NCBI RefSeq assembly: GCF_037176765.1
Contig: NC_090023.1
Span: forward strand, 25,059,366-25,123,365
Origin: Anolis sagrei
Taxonomy: Eukaryota; Chordata; Lepidosauria; Squamata; Anolidae
DNA length: 64,000 nucleotides
Direction of reading: 5' to 3'
Shown: piece after piece, positions 31,836 to 43,818 of the stretch
Numbering within the stretch: position 1 is the stretch's first letter
Layout: every line of letters starts with the position of its first letter
Notes under the pieces: model-generated
The model's input: only the letters and a program-made list of their open reading frames with translations
Told to the model about the DNA's origin: nothing
Database searches by the model: none
Made by a program: the position numbers and the translations under genes

Positions 31836-32896
31836 ATGAGTCCACAGCAGACAAGATCACTCTGCTGGCTGTTGTACTGGATTATTGTATTATTATTATT
31901 ATTATTATTACTATTATTTCTGCCCCTGTAAGAATTGGATTTTGAAAAATTTGGCTTGTTGTGGAAACAAAAAATAGTGATAAAGCTTCAGTTGAGACAC
32001 CTTTTCCCCATGATAACTTTTTCTGGAGTGAATTTCCCTTTCATTTAGTAGATTTCTCTCATTTCCTCATGTCTCGCCACTGTTCTTAACTAGGAGTCAT
32101 TTGTAAGCTGGATGTTTGTAACCCTGGACTGCTCATAGTGTATTGGTAGAATTCTAATGCTTATGAATTAGGATGAAAATACCAAATATAATTTATTTCA
32201 CAAATAATGCACCTGCTGTATTTCCCATTATTCTTAGACTCATGAATGCTTTCCTTCAAACCTACAAAGCCCTGCTTAGTGCTGAAGAGATGTGTGTTGG
32301 TGATTTCTCCAGTGAACTGTCTTTATTTGTCTTTATCTTTTTAATTTTTTTCCTTTCTTTCTCAGGCTGTTGTTTTTTTGCAAAGTCTAAGATAGAGGAC
32401 TTAGTTGGCTGCTTAGTCCACTTCATTCCTGACACTTCGTATTAGATAATATTCCTCATGACAATATGACACAAACCACAAGAAAAATATTGAGCCAGAG
32501 TAAATTCTTTTCTTGAAGACTTACTAATACCTAGCACTGTTCATTTGCTTTTATTTGATATTCATTTAAAAAAGAAAAAAATGAATGTGTTTTGTGGAGC
32601 CTTTTGGCTGACACTTCCTTCCTGCTCCATAAAACAGCTTGCTTATCATCGTCATCATGGTAGGTTTTTGACAACGCCATCTGATCCAGCTCCCAGTGCT
32701 AGATCATTTGCAGCAGATGCTATCCATTCTGCACTTGAAAATCTACCCTAAAGAGGAGTTTCCTACCCTTCCTGAGGAATTGATTCTGTTGTCAAACTTG
32801 TCAAAGTTTAGTAAATCAACATTTTTGCAAGAAAACCTTACTGGCTTACCATCTTCTCTGTGGTGGTTCTTATTACAGCAGAGTATTATTGTTTCT
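31836..32896. other. AASDHPPT intron 2 sequence, no gene
   Basis: An (ATT)n run at about 31886-31912, otherwise unique-looking sequence. Confidence 0.5.
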
Positions 32897-33052
32897 CAGG
32901 GCCCTTCCAGTCATGCCTTATATCCTAGGATCTGATCCCAGGTTTTCTGTTTATCCCAGATTGTCTATCAGTGGGGACTCATATAATCTAGTTTAAAGCA
33001 GAAAACCTGGGATCAGATCCTGGGATATAGGGCCTGTCTGGAAAGGCCCTTG
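32897..33052. mobile_element. Foldback DNA element
   Basis: Left arm CAGGGCCCTTCCAGTCATGC, ATCCTAGGATCTGATCCCAG and GTTTTCTGTTTATCCCAGAT; right arm CAGAAAACCTGGGATCAGAT, CCTGGGATATAGGGCCTGTC and TGGAAAGGCCCTTG. The arms pair over about 60 bases. Target duplication not clear. Confidence 0.75.
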
Positions 33053-33059
33053 GTCTTAT

Positions 33060-33765
33060 TTATTTATTTATTTATTTACTGCATTTGTATACCACCTTTC
33101 TCAGCCTATCGGCAACTCAAGGCGGTTTCCAACAAAACAGTATACATAGCATCTTCTCTTCAGCATGCTAAACACACCCAGCTTTTTCAACATTCCTTAT
33201 AGCACTTGCTTTTCATAACTCTGATTCTCTTTATTGCCACCCTCTTGATGTTTTATAATCATATTATGTGTATTATAAAAATAATAACACCCAAATACAG
33301 TCAATTTGGATATCAGAAGCTATATAGCAAAAGTAACAACTACCACTGTCCACAGTAATCATAGCCATTGCTCCCCCCCCCCCCCCAGCTCTTGTTTTCA
33401 TATGCCCCATTCACACAATTAGCAAAACATGATTTTCACATATCCCTCAATTGAAGACTAAATGCAAACAGGCAAATGCATGTCATGAAGTTGTAATAGC
33501 TGGGAGTAAATATTGGACCTGGACTTTTAGCTCAGTTATTGAGAAGTCTTCACTTACCCCCAGAGTAACTTACCAAACAATTTATGCAGGTTTGTTTATT
33601 GTTTATTTATTTACTCTATTTATATCCCGCCTTTCTCTACCCCGAAGGGGACTCAAGGCAGCTTACATAGGGGCAATTATTCAATGCCTCAAAACACATA
33701 CAATTCCCCCTCCCCCCAAATTACATTAGATTAAAATTAAAAACATATTAAACATTTAAAAAACA
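33060..33765 (-). mobile_element. Two L2-type tails in minus orientation
   Basis: At 33060-33170 TTATTTATTTATTTACTGCA and TATACCACCTTTCTCAGCCT; at 33592-33765 TATTTATATCCCGCCTTTCT and CTACCCCGAAGGGGACTCAA. The second is the reverse complement of the GAGTCCCCTTCGGGG tail hairpin. A C run lies at 33371-33385 between them. Confidence 0.55.
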
Positions 33766-34934
33766 TTACAAGTTTAAAGGTTTAGGAAATCTAAGTAAAT
33801 TCCGTAAGTTAAAAAAAATCTATGTTCACATGTAGAATTAGAATGCATTGTGCATTCCATAGGTAATAATTCTTTGAAATGACATTACAACATCTGGAAA
33901 AGACATGTTTATTGTTATCTCTCTGCTGTATATACAGTGTACCTCTACATTTTGGAAGTTAGAAAAAATAGAGGAATCTGCCTGAAACCAAATGAAGTTA
34001 TTAGTCCATCTAACGGCTAGCCCCTTTTTTTACGCAGGACAACAGTTGGTCCTTTGTATTCAAGGATTCTGCATGCATTGATTTAACCATGGATGCATTG
34101 TATGTGTGTGTGTGTGTGTGTGTGTACATATGTGTGTGTATATGTATATGTGTGTGTGTGTGTGTGTATTCCAAAAAGCAAACCTTGATTATGCTATTTT
34201 ATATAAGAGACACAATTTTACTATACCCATTATGTGGAATGGAAATAGAACATTCATGGATTTGAGTATCCACATGGAGCCTTGGAACCAAACCCCTCAA
34301 GATACCAAAGTCTCATTGTGCTTTATGTAGAACCTTGTGAAAGACTTGATGGAGTAATTGTTTCTTCTTTTATCTCTACCTTTCCCCTCCCCCTTTTTGG
34401 TACATGGTTAGCTTTGAAGTACACAGCAGTTTTCTTTGTTTTTCTTTTTGCAATATCACTTAACTTGATGAGACTATATTGCTGTCTGAGATGGAGAAAA
34501 GCCAAGGTTAACAAAACTGTCAGTTAAAAGTGTCTCTGCCTCACTTGAAACCCATATCCTAAGTATAAGCATTTCATGGCTATCAGATATGATCTGATGA
34601 TTCTTGTTCCTGTCCTACTTGAGATAGGTTTATTCAAGTGTATCTGGAAGCAGCACTTAAGGTAAAAAAGGTGCCATTTAGAATAAGAATAAGGTTTGAT
34701 TGCATATTTGCGTAGTGAATAATGCAGCTTTTCAGAAACAGCTACTTGATGTTTCTAACATAGCATCCTGACTTGCTAATTTATAAGTCATCCCAGGGGA
34801 TATTTTTTGCTTCCTAGGGACCTTTGGTATCAACATCCTTCCCTTCTTCAAACACTTTCTTTGCCTCAGTCTTCTCCAGAAAGCAAATCAGTGCTCCAGG
34901 TTAAAACAATTGCTTTCCATGGGATCCTATTGTT
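33766..34934. other. AASDHPPT intron 2 sequence with TG microsatellite
   Basis: TATGTGTGTGTGTGTGTGTG and related repeats span about 34101-34168. The rest is unique-looking; no gene recognised. Confidence 0.6.
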
Positions 34935-35630
34935 CTTCACGTGTGAAAAAGATCTTGGAGTCCTCGTGGACAACAAGTTAAACATGAGTCAACAATGTGA
35001 TGTGGCGGCAAAAAAAGCCAATGGGATTTTGGTCTGCATCAATAGGAGCATAGTGTCTAGATCTAAGGAAGTAATGCTACCCCTCTATTCTGCTTTGGTT
35101 AGACCACATCTGGAATATTGTGTCCAATTCTGGGCACCACAATTCAAGAGAGATATTGACAAGCTGGAATGTGTCCAGAGGAGGGCGACTAAAATGATCA
35201 AGGGTCTGGAGAACAAGCCCTATGAGGAGCGGCTTAGGGAACTGGGCATGTTTAGCCTGAAGAAGAGAAGGCTGAGAGGAGATATGATAGCCATGTATAA
35301 ATATGTGAGAGGAAGCCACAGGGAGGAGGGAGCAAGCTTGTTTTCTGCTTCCTTGGAGACTAGGACACGGAACAATGGCTTCAAACTACAAGAAAGGAGA
35401 TTCCATCTGAACATTAGGAAGAACTTCCTGACTGTGAGAGCCGTTCAGCAGTGGAACTCTCTGCCCCGGAGTGTGGTGGAGGCTCCTTCTTTGGAAGCTT
35501 TTAAGCAGAGGCTGGATGGCCATTTGTCAGGGGTGATTTGAATGCAATATTCCTGCTTCTTGGCAGGGGGTTGGACTGGATGGCCCATGAGGTCTCTTCC
35601 AACTCTTTGATTCTATGATTCTATGATTCA
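34935..35630 (+). mobile_element. CR1 LINE 3' end with an open ORF2 C-terminus
   Basis: An open frame to 35541 contains [80 protein letters not shown] and LDGHLSGVI, which is CR1 ORF2. The 3' UTR has GGGGTTGGACTGGATGGCCC and ends in repeated GATTCTAT at 35610-35629, the CR1 tail. Little decay, so probably recent. It is not a host exon although it lies in AASDHPPT intron 2 in sense. Confidence 0.92.
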
Positions 35631-35900
35631 CCAAACTCCATAGGATACAAGGGCCAGTGATCCAGTTTAAAGCCATTTGTTTGCATGTGATCATATTGTT
35701 CTGCTCCTAAACCCATAGGATACAAGAGACTGCTGACGAGTAATGAAACAGGACAGGAAACTTTTGATGGTTCTCATCCTACCTGTTTTTCAGTTGTAAA
35801 GATGAGAGTAAAGTGCGATAAGAGGTAGGAGCTCTGAACATGATTGCTGGCCCATGTTTAGAGTTCCCTCCTTTCAGGACATTTCTGTCTCTTTTCAACC

Positions 35901-36122
35901 CTGGAAGTACTTTGGCCACATCATGAGAAGACCAGAAAGCTTAGAGAAATGGAAAGAAAAAGAAAGGGGCTGACCAAGGGCAAGATGGATGGATGGTATC
36001 CTTGAAGTGACTTGCTTGACTCTGAAGCATCTGGGGATGGTGTCAGCCGACAGGGAGCTCTGGCATGGGCTGGTCCATGAGGTCACGAAGAGACAGAAGC
36101 GACTGAACAAATAAACAACATC
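35901..36122 (+). mobile_element. BovB LINE 3' end
   Basis: CTGGAAGTACTTTGGCCACA, TCATGAGAAGACCAGAAAGC, AAGATGGATGGATGGTATCC, GGGCTGGTCCATGAGGTCAC, GAAGCGACTGAACAAATAAA: BovB ORF2 end and tail in AASDHPPT intron 2. Confidence 0.85.
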
Positions 36123-37641
36123 ACATGTAACTGTCTCCATGTCTTTCCATGCTTCAAAAGAGGCTGGAGTTTCCTACAAGGAGGAAATTTCTCAGTGTGA
36201 TGAGGTCAGATTGCTGGAGTTCTCTCCTTTCAGGACACTTCTGCCTCTTTTCAACCAAGAGCTATGCATGATAGCTAGAAGTAGTTTAACTCATGTGATG
36301 AGCGCAGTGCCTCTCCATGCCTCTCCTACGACTGGCAAATTTCTTAATGTGATAAGGTTCTGTGGTTCTGATTTCTTGACAATAACCTTGGTTTTTATTT
36401 ATAGCAGCCAAGATATAGAAAAATGTGAAATCTTTTGATTTCTTCATCACTGCTTTCAAATTATATAAATCCCCCAAACCTCACACTCAAATTTTCCTTA
36501 AACATACTTAGGCTCTTTCAACTACTTTAAAGCATTCAACAAAGAGAGGGATTAATAGTGTCTGAGTTGCCAAAATTTCACTTCCCTTTTGTTTGTCAGT
36601 GGATTAACTTTTCATGTTGTAGCTTGTTCTGACTGGTAGCTTAAGCTTTTTATGATATCATCAAGATGATTGAAGCCATCTTGGTTAAGAAATTCTAATA
36701 TATGCTGCAACAGTTGAAACAATTATCTGATTTTACATTTTAAAACTACAGGAAGTTAATGAATTCTACATATCACTAATATTTAAAGGAATGTATTCAG
36801 TAAGTAATGTATCCATGTGACCTGAACCAATTATTCATCTATGTGATGGCATGCCTGAGCCTTTGGGAAAATTATATTGTCTGGCTTTACTCAGGAGCTA
36901 TCTGATACCTTCTGTTAAGATTAAGACCCATAGCAGACTGACGCACTTTGAGGCAATCTGAAAAGATAACCAAATGAGTTTACTGAAACAAGCTGAATAA
37001 AGGATTAACTCCACCCAGGATTACCATATGATAACTTAAAACAATGCATTACAAAAGGAGAACTTGCTGTTGCAGGCATCTTTCTAGGGTTTTTGAAAGT
37101 CTCTTTTTCCTCTGGTGCTAAAGCGATGGTTATAAACTGCCTTAATCTTATTTTCTGTGAAGTTTGGCTGGCCAAAAGCTTCTGCTGTCCTTTGGACTGA
37201 TGGTATAAAATACTGCTAAATGCAGCAGCAGGAGAAAGTGCTAAGAATGCCAGTTTTGAATTGCTAGGCCTAAGATTCCAGACAATATCCAGGCTTCTAA
37301 GGCACTACTTCAGAAAAGAGGAGGAGTCCAGCAAAGAGCTCTGTGGTGTTTTAAGCTCCACTCAGAAACTAGTACAAAGGAAGGTCTACAGTATGGGAAG
37401 GCCCATAAAGCAGAAGAGCGGAAGGCAGAAGCAAGACTTCACAATCTAAAATATATTAAGAATCTATAGCTTACAATTTTGCTCTTCCAAGAAGCCATAG
37501 TGTGAATGAATTTTGTTGATAACAATGAACTGTAGTAGATCGGCCAATAGTTTAAATCTGTATAAGCTAATTTGGTGCATTCCTCTAGCATCCCTTTGAA
37601 CCCTAGTGTGCACTGATTGTTATTTTACTTTCTAATTGCAG
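36123..37641. other. AASDHPPT intron 2 end, no element recognised
   Basis: Unique-looking sequence leading to the exon 3 acceptor at 37640-37641. Open frames at 36139-36438 and 37261-37449 have no support. Confidence 0.5.
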
Positions 37642-37763
37642 GAAGTGGTTCAATTTCTGAATTCTTTCGTATTATGAACCGACAGTTTACAGAGGAGGAA
37701 TGGAAAACAATCAAATCCATGGATAACGAATGGCTTCAGTTGGACCTGTTTCATAGGCACTGG
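37642..37763 (+). CDS. AASDHPPT: AASDHPPT coding exon 3
   Basis: Acceptor TTGCAG/GAAGTG, donor CACTGG/GTAATA; 122 bases, restoring phase 0 at codon 177. It encodes most of Gly137 to Trp177: SGSISEFFRIMNRQFTEEEW, then KTIKSMDNEWLQLDLFHRHW. This matches the human stretch GSIPEFFHIMKRKFTNKEW and following. The segment leads into the second metal-binding helix. It is separated from exon 2 by a 14.6-kb intron. Confidence 0.95.
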
Positions 37764-38079
37764 GTAATAGATTGTTCTAATTGAAAAATGTTTCTTGGTA
37801 TTTGTAATCTAATTAGCGTAGTTCCAGCACAAAAAGACCAATTTGAACATATTTTATTTAGAGAACATTAATCTTTACTGAATTACATTTTCTCTTTCTT
37901 AAAAAAATCTATTTGCTTTGGAAACCATAGCAAGTTCAGTGAAGATATCTTTGTGTGCGGGAGTTCACCATTCTCTTTTGTCAAAAAGCTCGGTTCTTCA
38001 TTTCTTGTCCCATATTTATTGCTGTTAATGACCTGTTCGTTATTATATTGTCAAATTGCCCTTGGCATATGGTGACAGG

Positions 38080-39350
38080 TGTACACAAGATCTCCAAGGG
38101 CCTTTGTCATCAAATTGGATCTTACAAACTCAAGACCATGGCTTCTTTCAGTAATTCAGTCTGTAATGCCTTTCATTTCCCCCACACTTTTTGTCTTTTT
38201 CAAGGAGTTATGCCACATCAAGACATGCCCAAAATACAATAGCTTCAGTGTAATTGTGTTGTCAAAAGCTTTCATGGCTGGAATCATTGGGTTGCTGTGA
38301 GTTTTATGGGCTGTATGGAACATGGCCACACAGCTTGAAAAACTCACAGTAACTTCAATGTAGTTGTTTTGCCTTTCAGTGAGAGCTCAGGCTTAATTTG
38401 TTCTGGAACCTATAGGCTTCTTTCTCCAGCCCACATATCAAATTACTTTCTTTCTGATTGCTTTCTTCACTATCCAACTTTCACAAGCATACCTAGAAAT
38501 CAGGAATACTGTAGATGGATGATTCTGACTTTCATATTTAATTACATATATGTAGACTTGAGAATCCCATCTTGTTCCTTCATAGCTGCCTTTTCAAGCC
38601 TTAATCTTATTTCAGTTGCTTGACTGTAATATCCATTGTGATGAACTACTGAGCTAAAATATTAAAAAATCTTTAACTATTTCATCCACTTTTAAGTTTT
38701 TAGTAAATTTTCTGTGATTATTACTTTTGTTTCCTTAATATTCAATTGTAATGCTGATTCTGAACTTCCATTTGGAATTGTCTTTAGTTCCAAGTCTTCG
38801 TAATTTTCTGCTAACAATATGGTGTTGTCCAAATATCTTCATGTTTCATATTCTAGTTTGCATACTTTCTGGTCTAATCTCTTCCATATGATATGATTTA
38901 CATGGAAATTTAAAAAATAAGGTGATAAAGTACAGCCTTTTCAGATGCCCTTGCCAGCTGGAAACCATTCCGTTTTTAACCATTAATAGAACAGTGTTGG
39001 TTTTGATTTTGCCAACAGAATCGAGTTTTTCTGTCTTATATTTTCTATTATGTAAACTATTTCAATTTTATTTTGGTCACTCGGTGACATTAAGTATATA
39101 TACAGTCTGTTTGGCTGGATGAATAATGTATTTGCAATGACGAGACTGCTGGGGGAGACAAAATGCCTTCAACAATACATTAAAATGTATAAAGTCACCT
39201 TCATACTCCATTGCTAGACTTTAGGTCATATTCTCCAACGCTATTTAGTTCTGCACTGTTTCATACTTTCATATCACAGTTGCCTATGATTATTAGCATA
39301 TCCTGATTTAGTGTGTAATCAGTTTTTCCTGCAGAATTTGCAGAAATTGC
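38080..39350 (-). mobile_element. Old BovB/RTE LINE, with a foldback-family fragment inside
   Basis: On the plus strand TATCCAACTTTCACAAGCAT, TATGGTGTTGTCCAAATATC and AAAGTACAGCCTTTTCAGAT are the reverse complement of RTE ORF2; the minus strand also gives KLLYFGHVLMWHNSLKKTK. About 38256-38345 (GTTGTCAAAAGCTTTCATGG, GGGCTGTATGGAACATGGCC) belongs to the family of 56559-56791. Decayed throughout. In AASDHPPT intron 3. Confidence 0.65.
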
Positions 39351-40879
39351 AGAATTTCACCAGTTTCTTCCCTTTCTGTCTCCACTTTAACACATAAGCT
39401 TGAGTTACGGCTTTTCCTGAAATCTTACTGGTACAGTTTAGTCAGACTTCACATTATATCCCCTAACTGCTTTTGCTACATCTTTCATCATGCATAATGT
39501 TACCCTATTTCTTCTTTATATGTACGAGCATTTCCAGTGTATCAAATCAAATCAAATCATTTATTTCGGTCATAGACCAGCACAGAATTTCCAGAGTAAA
39601 ATGCGATGGAATGTATCTGTTTGAAAATGTCCCACTCTTGTTCACTTTAGTTCACATACACCGAGTATTGCTATACACTATTTCCTTATTCTGTTTCTTG
39701 GTTTATAATTTCTATATTCCCCCTTACTCATGATTCTCACATTCTATTTTCCTCATGTATTCATTGTGTATATTTGGTTTGATTCCAGTTGGTGTCTCTA
39801 GACAGAGCATTATTTGTATCCTATTCCATTAGATACCTTCCAATCTGAAGTTCTTATCTTCCAGCAGTATGCCTTGAAACATTTTGGATTGTCTCATCAT
39901 AGAGATTTTCAAGTAAGAGTTACTACAGTGCCATTGTTGTTATCTCTTGCACCAATTGAGCATTCCCCTCTCTCTCTCTTTTTAAATAATTATCTAGTTT
40001 TTAAATGTATTAAGGTTATACATAATTTATAAAATTATCTAATTAGTAAATGTATTAAAACTGAGCAAAAGAAAAGAAAACAGAATTGATGGCTGTATCT
40101 TAGTGTGGTATCCATATTTCGAGTAATTCGGCTGTTGGTGACTAACTAAGATTCTATTCTCTTGATCAAGTCTGCTCTCCTGATGGTTCTCTTCCAGTTT
40201 TCCTGACATACCCCACTTTTCCCCCATTTCGGCCATAGCAGCAGACATGGGTCTCCCTTCCCCACTTTATTTTTCACAACCCAATAGGATAGGTTAGCCT
40301 AAGAGAGTCTGTCTGGGCCAAAGTGAAACATTTAATTTTGTGATTGACTAGAGATTGAAACCAGAGTCTCCCAAATTCTACTCTTTTCGTTCCCGTCCAA
40401 TACTGACATTAATGGGCTTCTTCTATTTCATCTTTTATACCCATTTCAGAACACATGTAAGTTTCTCTTGGAAAAGTAGGCTGGAAGTAGTATAGGCAAG
40501 AATTAAACCCCCAGATTTCATAGCCAATGCTTATTAATTCAGCAAACTTTTTTTGTGATTCAAAAATTTGTGGAAGGCCTATATGTGGCACAGATTTCCT
40601 CTGTCTTTCTGCTTATGCATGATATAGTGTGGAAATTCATTTTGCATACAGAAGAGAGAAGAGATATGGGGGGAATCTGAAGAAACTATTCTGACTTGAT
40701 AAAGCAGCATACCCACAGAAGATTTTTAAAAAATTTCTATGTGATGAGAAGTAGCATCTCTCTAGTGATTTCTGTTTAGAAGAAATACATTAGGCATGGG
40801 GATTGTGATTTTGCTGAATGTAACTTTAAAAATGCCATGCAGAGAGAAAAACTATTTGTCTTCAATTTTGTACTTTTAG
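39351..40879. other. AASDHPPT intron 3 sequence, no gene
   Basis: ATCAAATCAAATCAAATCAT at 39541-39560 looks like a short LINE-tail repeat. Otherwise no recognised element. Confidence 0.5.
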
Positions 40880-41041
40880 GCATTAAAAGAGAGCTTTATA
40901 AAGGCCATTGGTGTTGGAATAGGTTTCAACCTTCAAAGGATTGAATTTCATGTATCCCCAATGCAGTTGGAAGTGGGGAAAACCTATACTGAGACAATTA
41001 TGCTCTTGGATGGTGAAGAAGAAAAGAAATGGACCTTTGAG
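40880..41041 (+). CDS. AASDHPPT: AASDHPPT coding exon 4 (second metal ligand Glu181)
   Basis: Acceptor ACTTTTAG/GCATTA, donor TTTGAG/GTAAGG; 162 bases, phase 0 on both sides, codons 178-231. It opens ALKESFIKAIGVGIGFNLQR; with the preceding Trp177 this is the conserved W-A-L-K-E-S-F block. Glu181 falls at the position of the human Mg2+-binding glutamate, and the following lysines and glycines are typical of the superfamily. It ends LLDGEEEKKWTFE, as in human. A 105-bp foldback element begins about 90 bases downstream. Confidence 0.96.
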
Positions 41042-41132
41042 GTAAGGTACCAAACTAAAAACTAGTTATATACATACACTGATGTGAACTATTTCAAAGA
41101 ATTTGCAGTAGTGTAAATCAGATATTGAACTT

Positions 41133-41237
41133 GGTGACCTTCAGATATTTTGGACTACAGTTCACATCATCTCTGTCTATTGCCCATGTTGGATTGAGAT
41201 TCTGGGAATTGTAGTCCAAAATATTTGGAGGTGACCT
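41133..41237. mobile_element. Foldback element beside AASDHPPT exon 4
   Basis: GGTGACCTTCAGATATTTTG and GACTACAGTTCACATCATCT on the left; GATTCTGGGAATTGTAGTCC and AAAATATTTGGAGGTGACC on the right. The arms of about 35 bases pair well around a short loop. It lies about 90 bases after exon 4, in the intron. Confidence 0.75.
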
Positions 41238-42386
41238 AGCTTTGGTGCGGAAAGGATTCATGTACTTACCATAAATGCATTATCAACATCACTCTATTAA
41301 TTAAAGTGTCCTCTTAAGTTTTGCTTTATCTTGAGTACCAAATAAATTATAAACACTGCTTTCCGAAATCTGTTTTGAAGTAATGGATTAGGGCATGGAT
41401 TTAGGTCTTAACCCATGACTTTCAGAATTAGTATGTAATTATATTTTTTTGAAGAGTGAAGTGCTCTAAAGAAATCCAGCAATGTTTCCAAAGGAAAAAA
41501 GGCAATTTAATTCAGTGGAGATGCTTCTATTACCCGTACAAAGTACTAAATTGGAGTGTCCATAAAGCTTTTAATATCTATAGTCCATGTGACCTCTTAC
41601 CAACATCACCCGTAAACGAACATTAGGCCTTTGCTGCATTAACTCTTTGAAATGGGAAATTACATTAATGAAAGTCACTGAGAGATAACCTCTTAACTTT
41701 CAATCTATGCTTGATGATATATCAAAGTGTGTTGGGGGGGAAAAATAACAAAAGAGGAAAAGAGTGTTCAGTTGTATCCAAAGTACAACAAGGCAGGGGC
41801 AAATGCTAATGTTTAACCTTCAGCAGTGAGCAGAAAGCTCTTTGTTGAAACACTGGTCTTTATGCCCTGATCCCCGGGAGTCCTAGTAAAATGTACTCTT
41901 AACATGTTGTCTTGTGAATTTAGGCAGCAGGCTTCAAGAAATGTTTCTAAAGCCTTTAAAACAAACTTTTCCTCCTTGATTCAAAGCATGTTGTGTCGTT
42001 TGCCAATACATTCCAGAAACTTCATTTGAGTCCACATTTCAACGGCATGATTGTTAGGGATCTGAGAGATACGAAATGAGCCCGAGGTCCCTATATGTGG
42101 CCAAGGGCCATGTGTTACTATGATTATCTGTAGACACAGATAATCATGGTAAGGAGGGGGGAAAGGGAAAGCTGGGGATACATCAGAATAAGTCAAGATG
42201 AACAGACTTTTGTTAAAGAAGCACTTCAATACAAAAGTGTCAACATTGGTGAAAACATTGGCTGTCAAGGTGGCGTAATGACAAGGAGCTGCATGGGAAA
42301 AGGAAAGGAGATGGGAATTATTCAAAGCAGTGTCAATCTGTGTATGAAAACTTGTGCTATAAACACCTCTCAGATAGTCTCAAAGG
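41238..42386. other. AASDHPPT intron 4 sequence, no gene
   Basis: Unique-looking; nothing recognised. Confidence 0.45.
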
Positions 42387-42394
42387 TTCTACAG

Positions 42395-43345
42395 CAGGTC
42401 TGGGCAAACCCAGGCTTGGGGACCGGATACAGCCCCTTGGGCTCTTTTCTCAGGCCCTCCTCTCTCACACCATCGTATCCTTTCCTCCTCTCCCTCCCTC
42501 CCTCCTTCCTTCCTTCCCTCCCACCCATTCATTTTTCATATCCTCCATCCCTTCTTTTCATTCTCTCTCCCTCCTTTCCTCTTTCTCTTTCCCCTTCCTT
42601 CCTTCCTTCCTTCCTTCCTTCCTTCCTTCCTTCCTTCCTTCCCTTTTGTCTTCCCTTTCCTCCCTCCCTCAATTCTCTTCCACCCTTCCTTCCTTCTCTT
42701 CTGCCCTTCTTTCTCTTTTTCCTTCCTCCTTTCCTCCTGGGGGATGTTTAGCTGGGAGAAGAGAAGCTAGAGAGGGAACATGACAACATGTTTTGAGATT
42801 TAAAAGGGTATCCCATTGAAAAGAAGGAAGAGGAACACTGACTTTCTGCTGCTCTAGAGACCAGGGTACAAGGGAGCAATAGTTTCAAATGGCAGGGAAA
42901 GAGATTTGAATATTAGGAAGAACTTCCCGAGAGTAAGAGCTGTTGGAAAGTGTCATAGGCTGCCTCAGAGTGTGGTGGAGTCTCTTTCTCTGGAGGCTTT
43001 TCCACAGAGGCTAGCTATTGGGAGTGCTTTGATTGTGCCTTCTTGCATGGCAGAGGGATGGGCTGGATGGCTCTTGAGGGTCTTTTCCAGTGCTTGGATT
43101 CTAGGATTCTATATCAGGAGTAGGCAATACGAAGTCTCATGGATACACGTTTTCTCTCTCCTGTCCACCATCATGAGATGGCCAACCCTTTTGGGATCCA
43201 AACATTTCTGATCTTCATTTTCTGCCTCCAAAAGAGAAGAGGAAGGGAGGGGGAGTTGTGGAGAAACCCCTCCCTTCCTCCCGGGCTGCCCACCCCACTC
43301 CAGCCTGCCATGTGGCCCCCAAGTTAGAAAGTTTGCCCATGCCTG
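42395..43345. mobile_element. Composite hAT-like element holding a CT microsatellite and a CR1 fragment
   Basis: The left end is CAGGTCTGGGCAAACCCAGG, the right end (other strand) CAGGCATGGGCAAACTTTCT. Flanks TTCTACAG (42387-42394) and TTGTATAG (43346-43353) match at six of eight positions. Inside are (CCTT)n and CCTCCCT tracts at 42481-42735 and a plus-strand CR1 3' end (about 42850-43113: GAATATTAGGAAGAACTTCC, GGATGGGCTGGATGGCTCTT). Long frames over the CT tract are spurious. Confidence 0.7.
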
Positions 43346-43356
43346 TTGTATAGGAT

Positions 43357-43818
43357 GGGCCGGGCTTTAGCACAGCAGGTTAATCACTAAGCTACAATAA
43401 ATCTTGCCAACTGGAAGGTTGAGAGTTTGAAGCCCGTGTCAGGGTGAGCGCCTTACCTTTAGCCCAGCTTCTGCCTACCTAGAAGTTTGAAAACATGTGA
43501 ATAGATAAATAGGAACCACATTAAAGTGGGGAGGTATTTAGGCATGACATTTTGATCAGAAAAAGGAGGAAGTTTGCAAACAAAGAAAGCTCTTCGGCAA
43601 GGAGATGGAGCGACAGCATCCCCCTGTGGCTGGAACCGAGCACAGCCTCCAAATATGTCGAAAGATGAAAAAGCCTATATATAGCTCTGCCTGTTGTTTG
43701 TCTTGTCATTGTATAATCAGTGTTAAATGTTTGCCCTATATGTGTTCTGTGATCCGCCCTGAGTCCCCTTTGGGGTGAGAAGGGCAGAATATAAATACTG
43801 TAAATAAATAAATAAATG
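43357..43818 (+). mobile_element. tRNA-derived SINE with L2-like tail
   Basis: Head GGGCCGGGCTTTAGCACAGC and AGGTTAATCACTAAGCTACA; body TAGAAGTTTGAAAACATGTG, AATAGGAACCACATTAAAGT and AAAGCTCTTCGGCAAGGAGA; tail GATCCGCCCTGAGTCCCCTT, TGGGGTGAGAAGGGC and (AAAT)n. Head and body match 26595-26921, but the tail is the L2-type hairpin rather than BovB. Nearly full length at about 460 bp. Confidence 0.8.

Noticed and set aside
34807-35541. 244-codon frame as a spliced exon of AASDHPPT
   Set aside because: The sequence is CR1 reverse transcriptase, and exon 2 joins exon 3 in perfect phase without it.
42146-42783. Long Pro/Ser/Phe-rich frames
   Set aside because: They are translations of CCTT and CCCT simple sequence in two frames at once.
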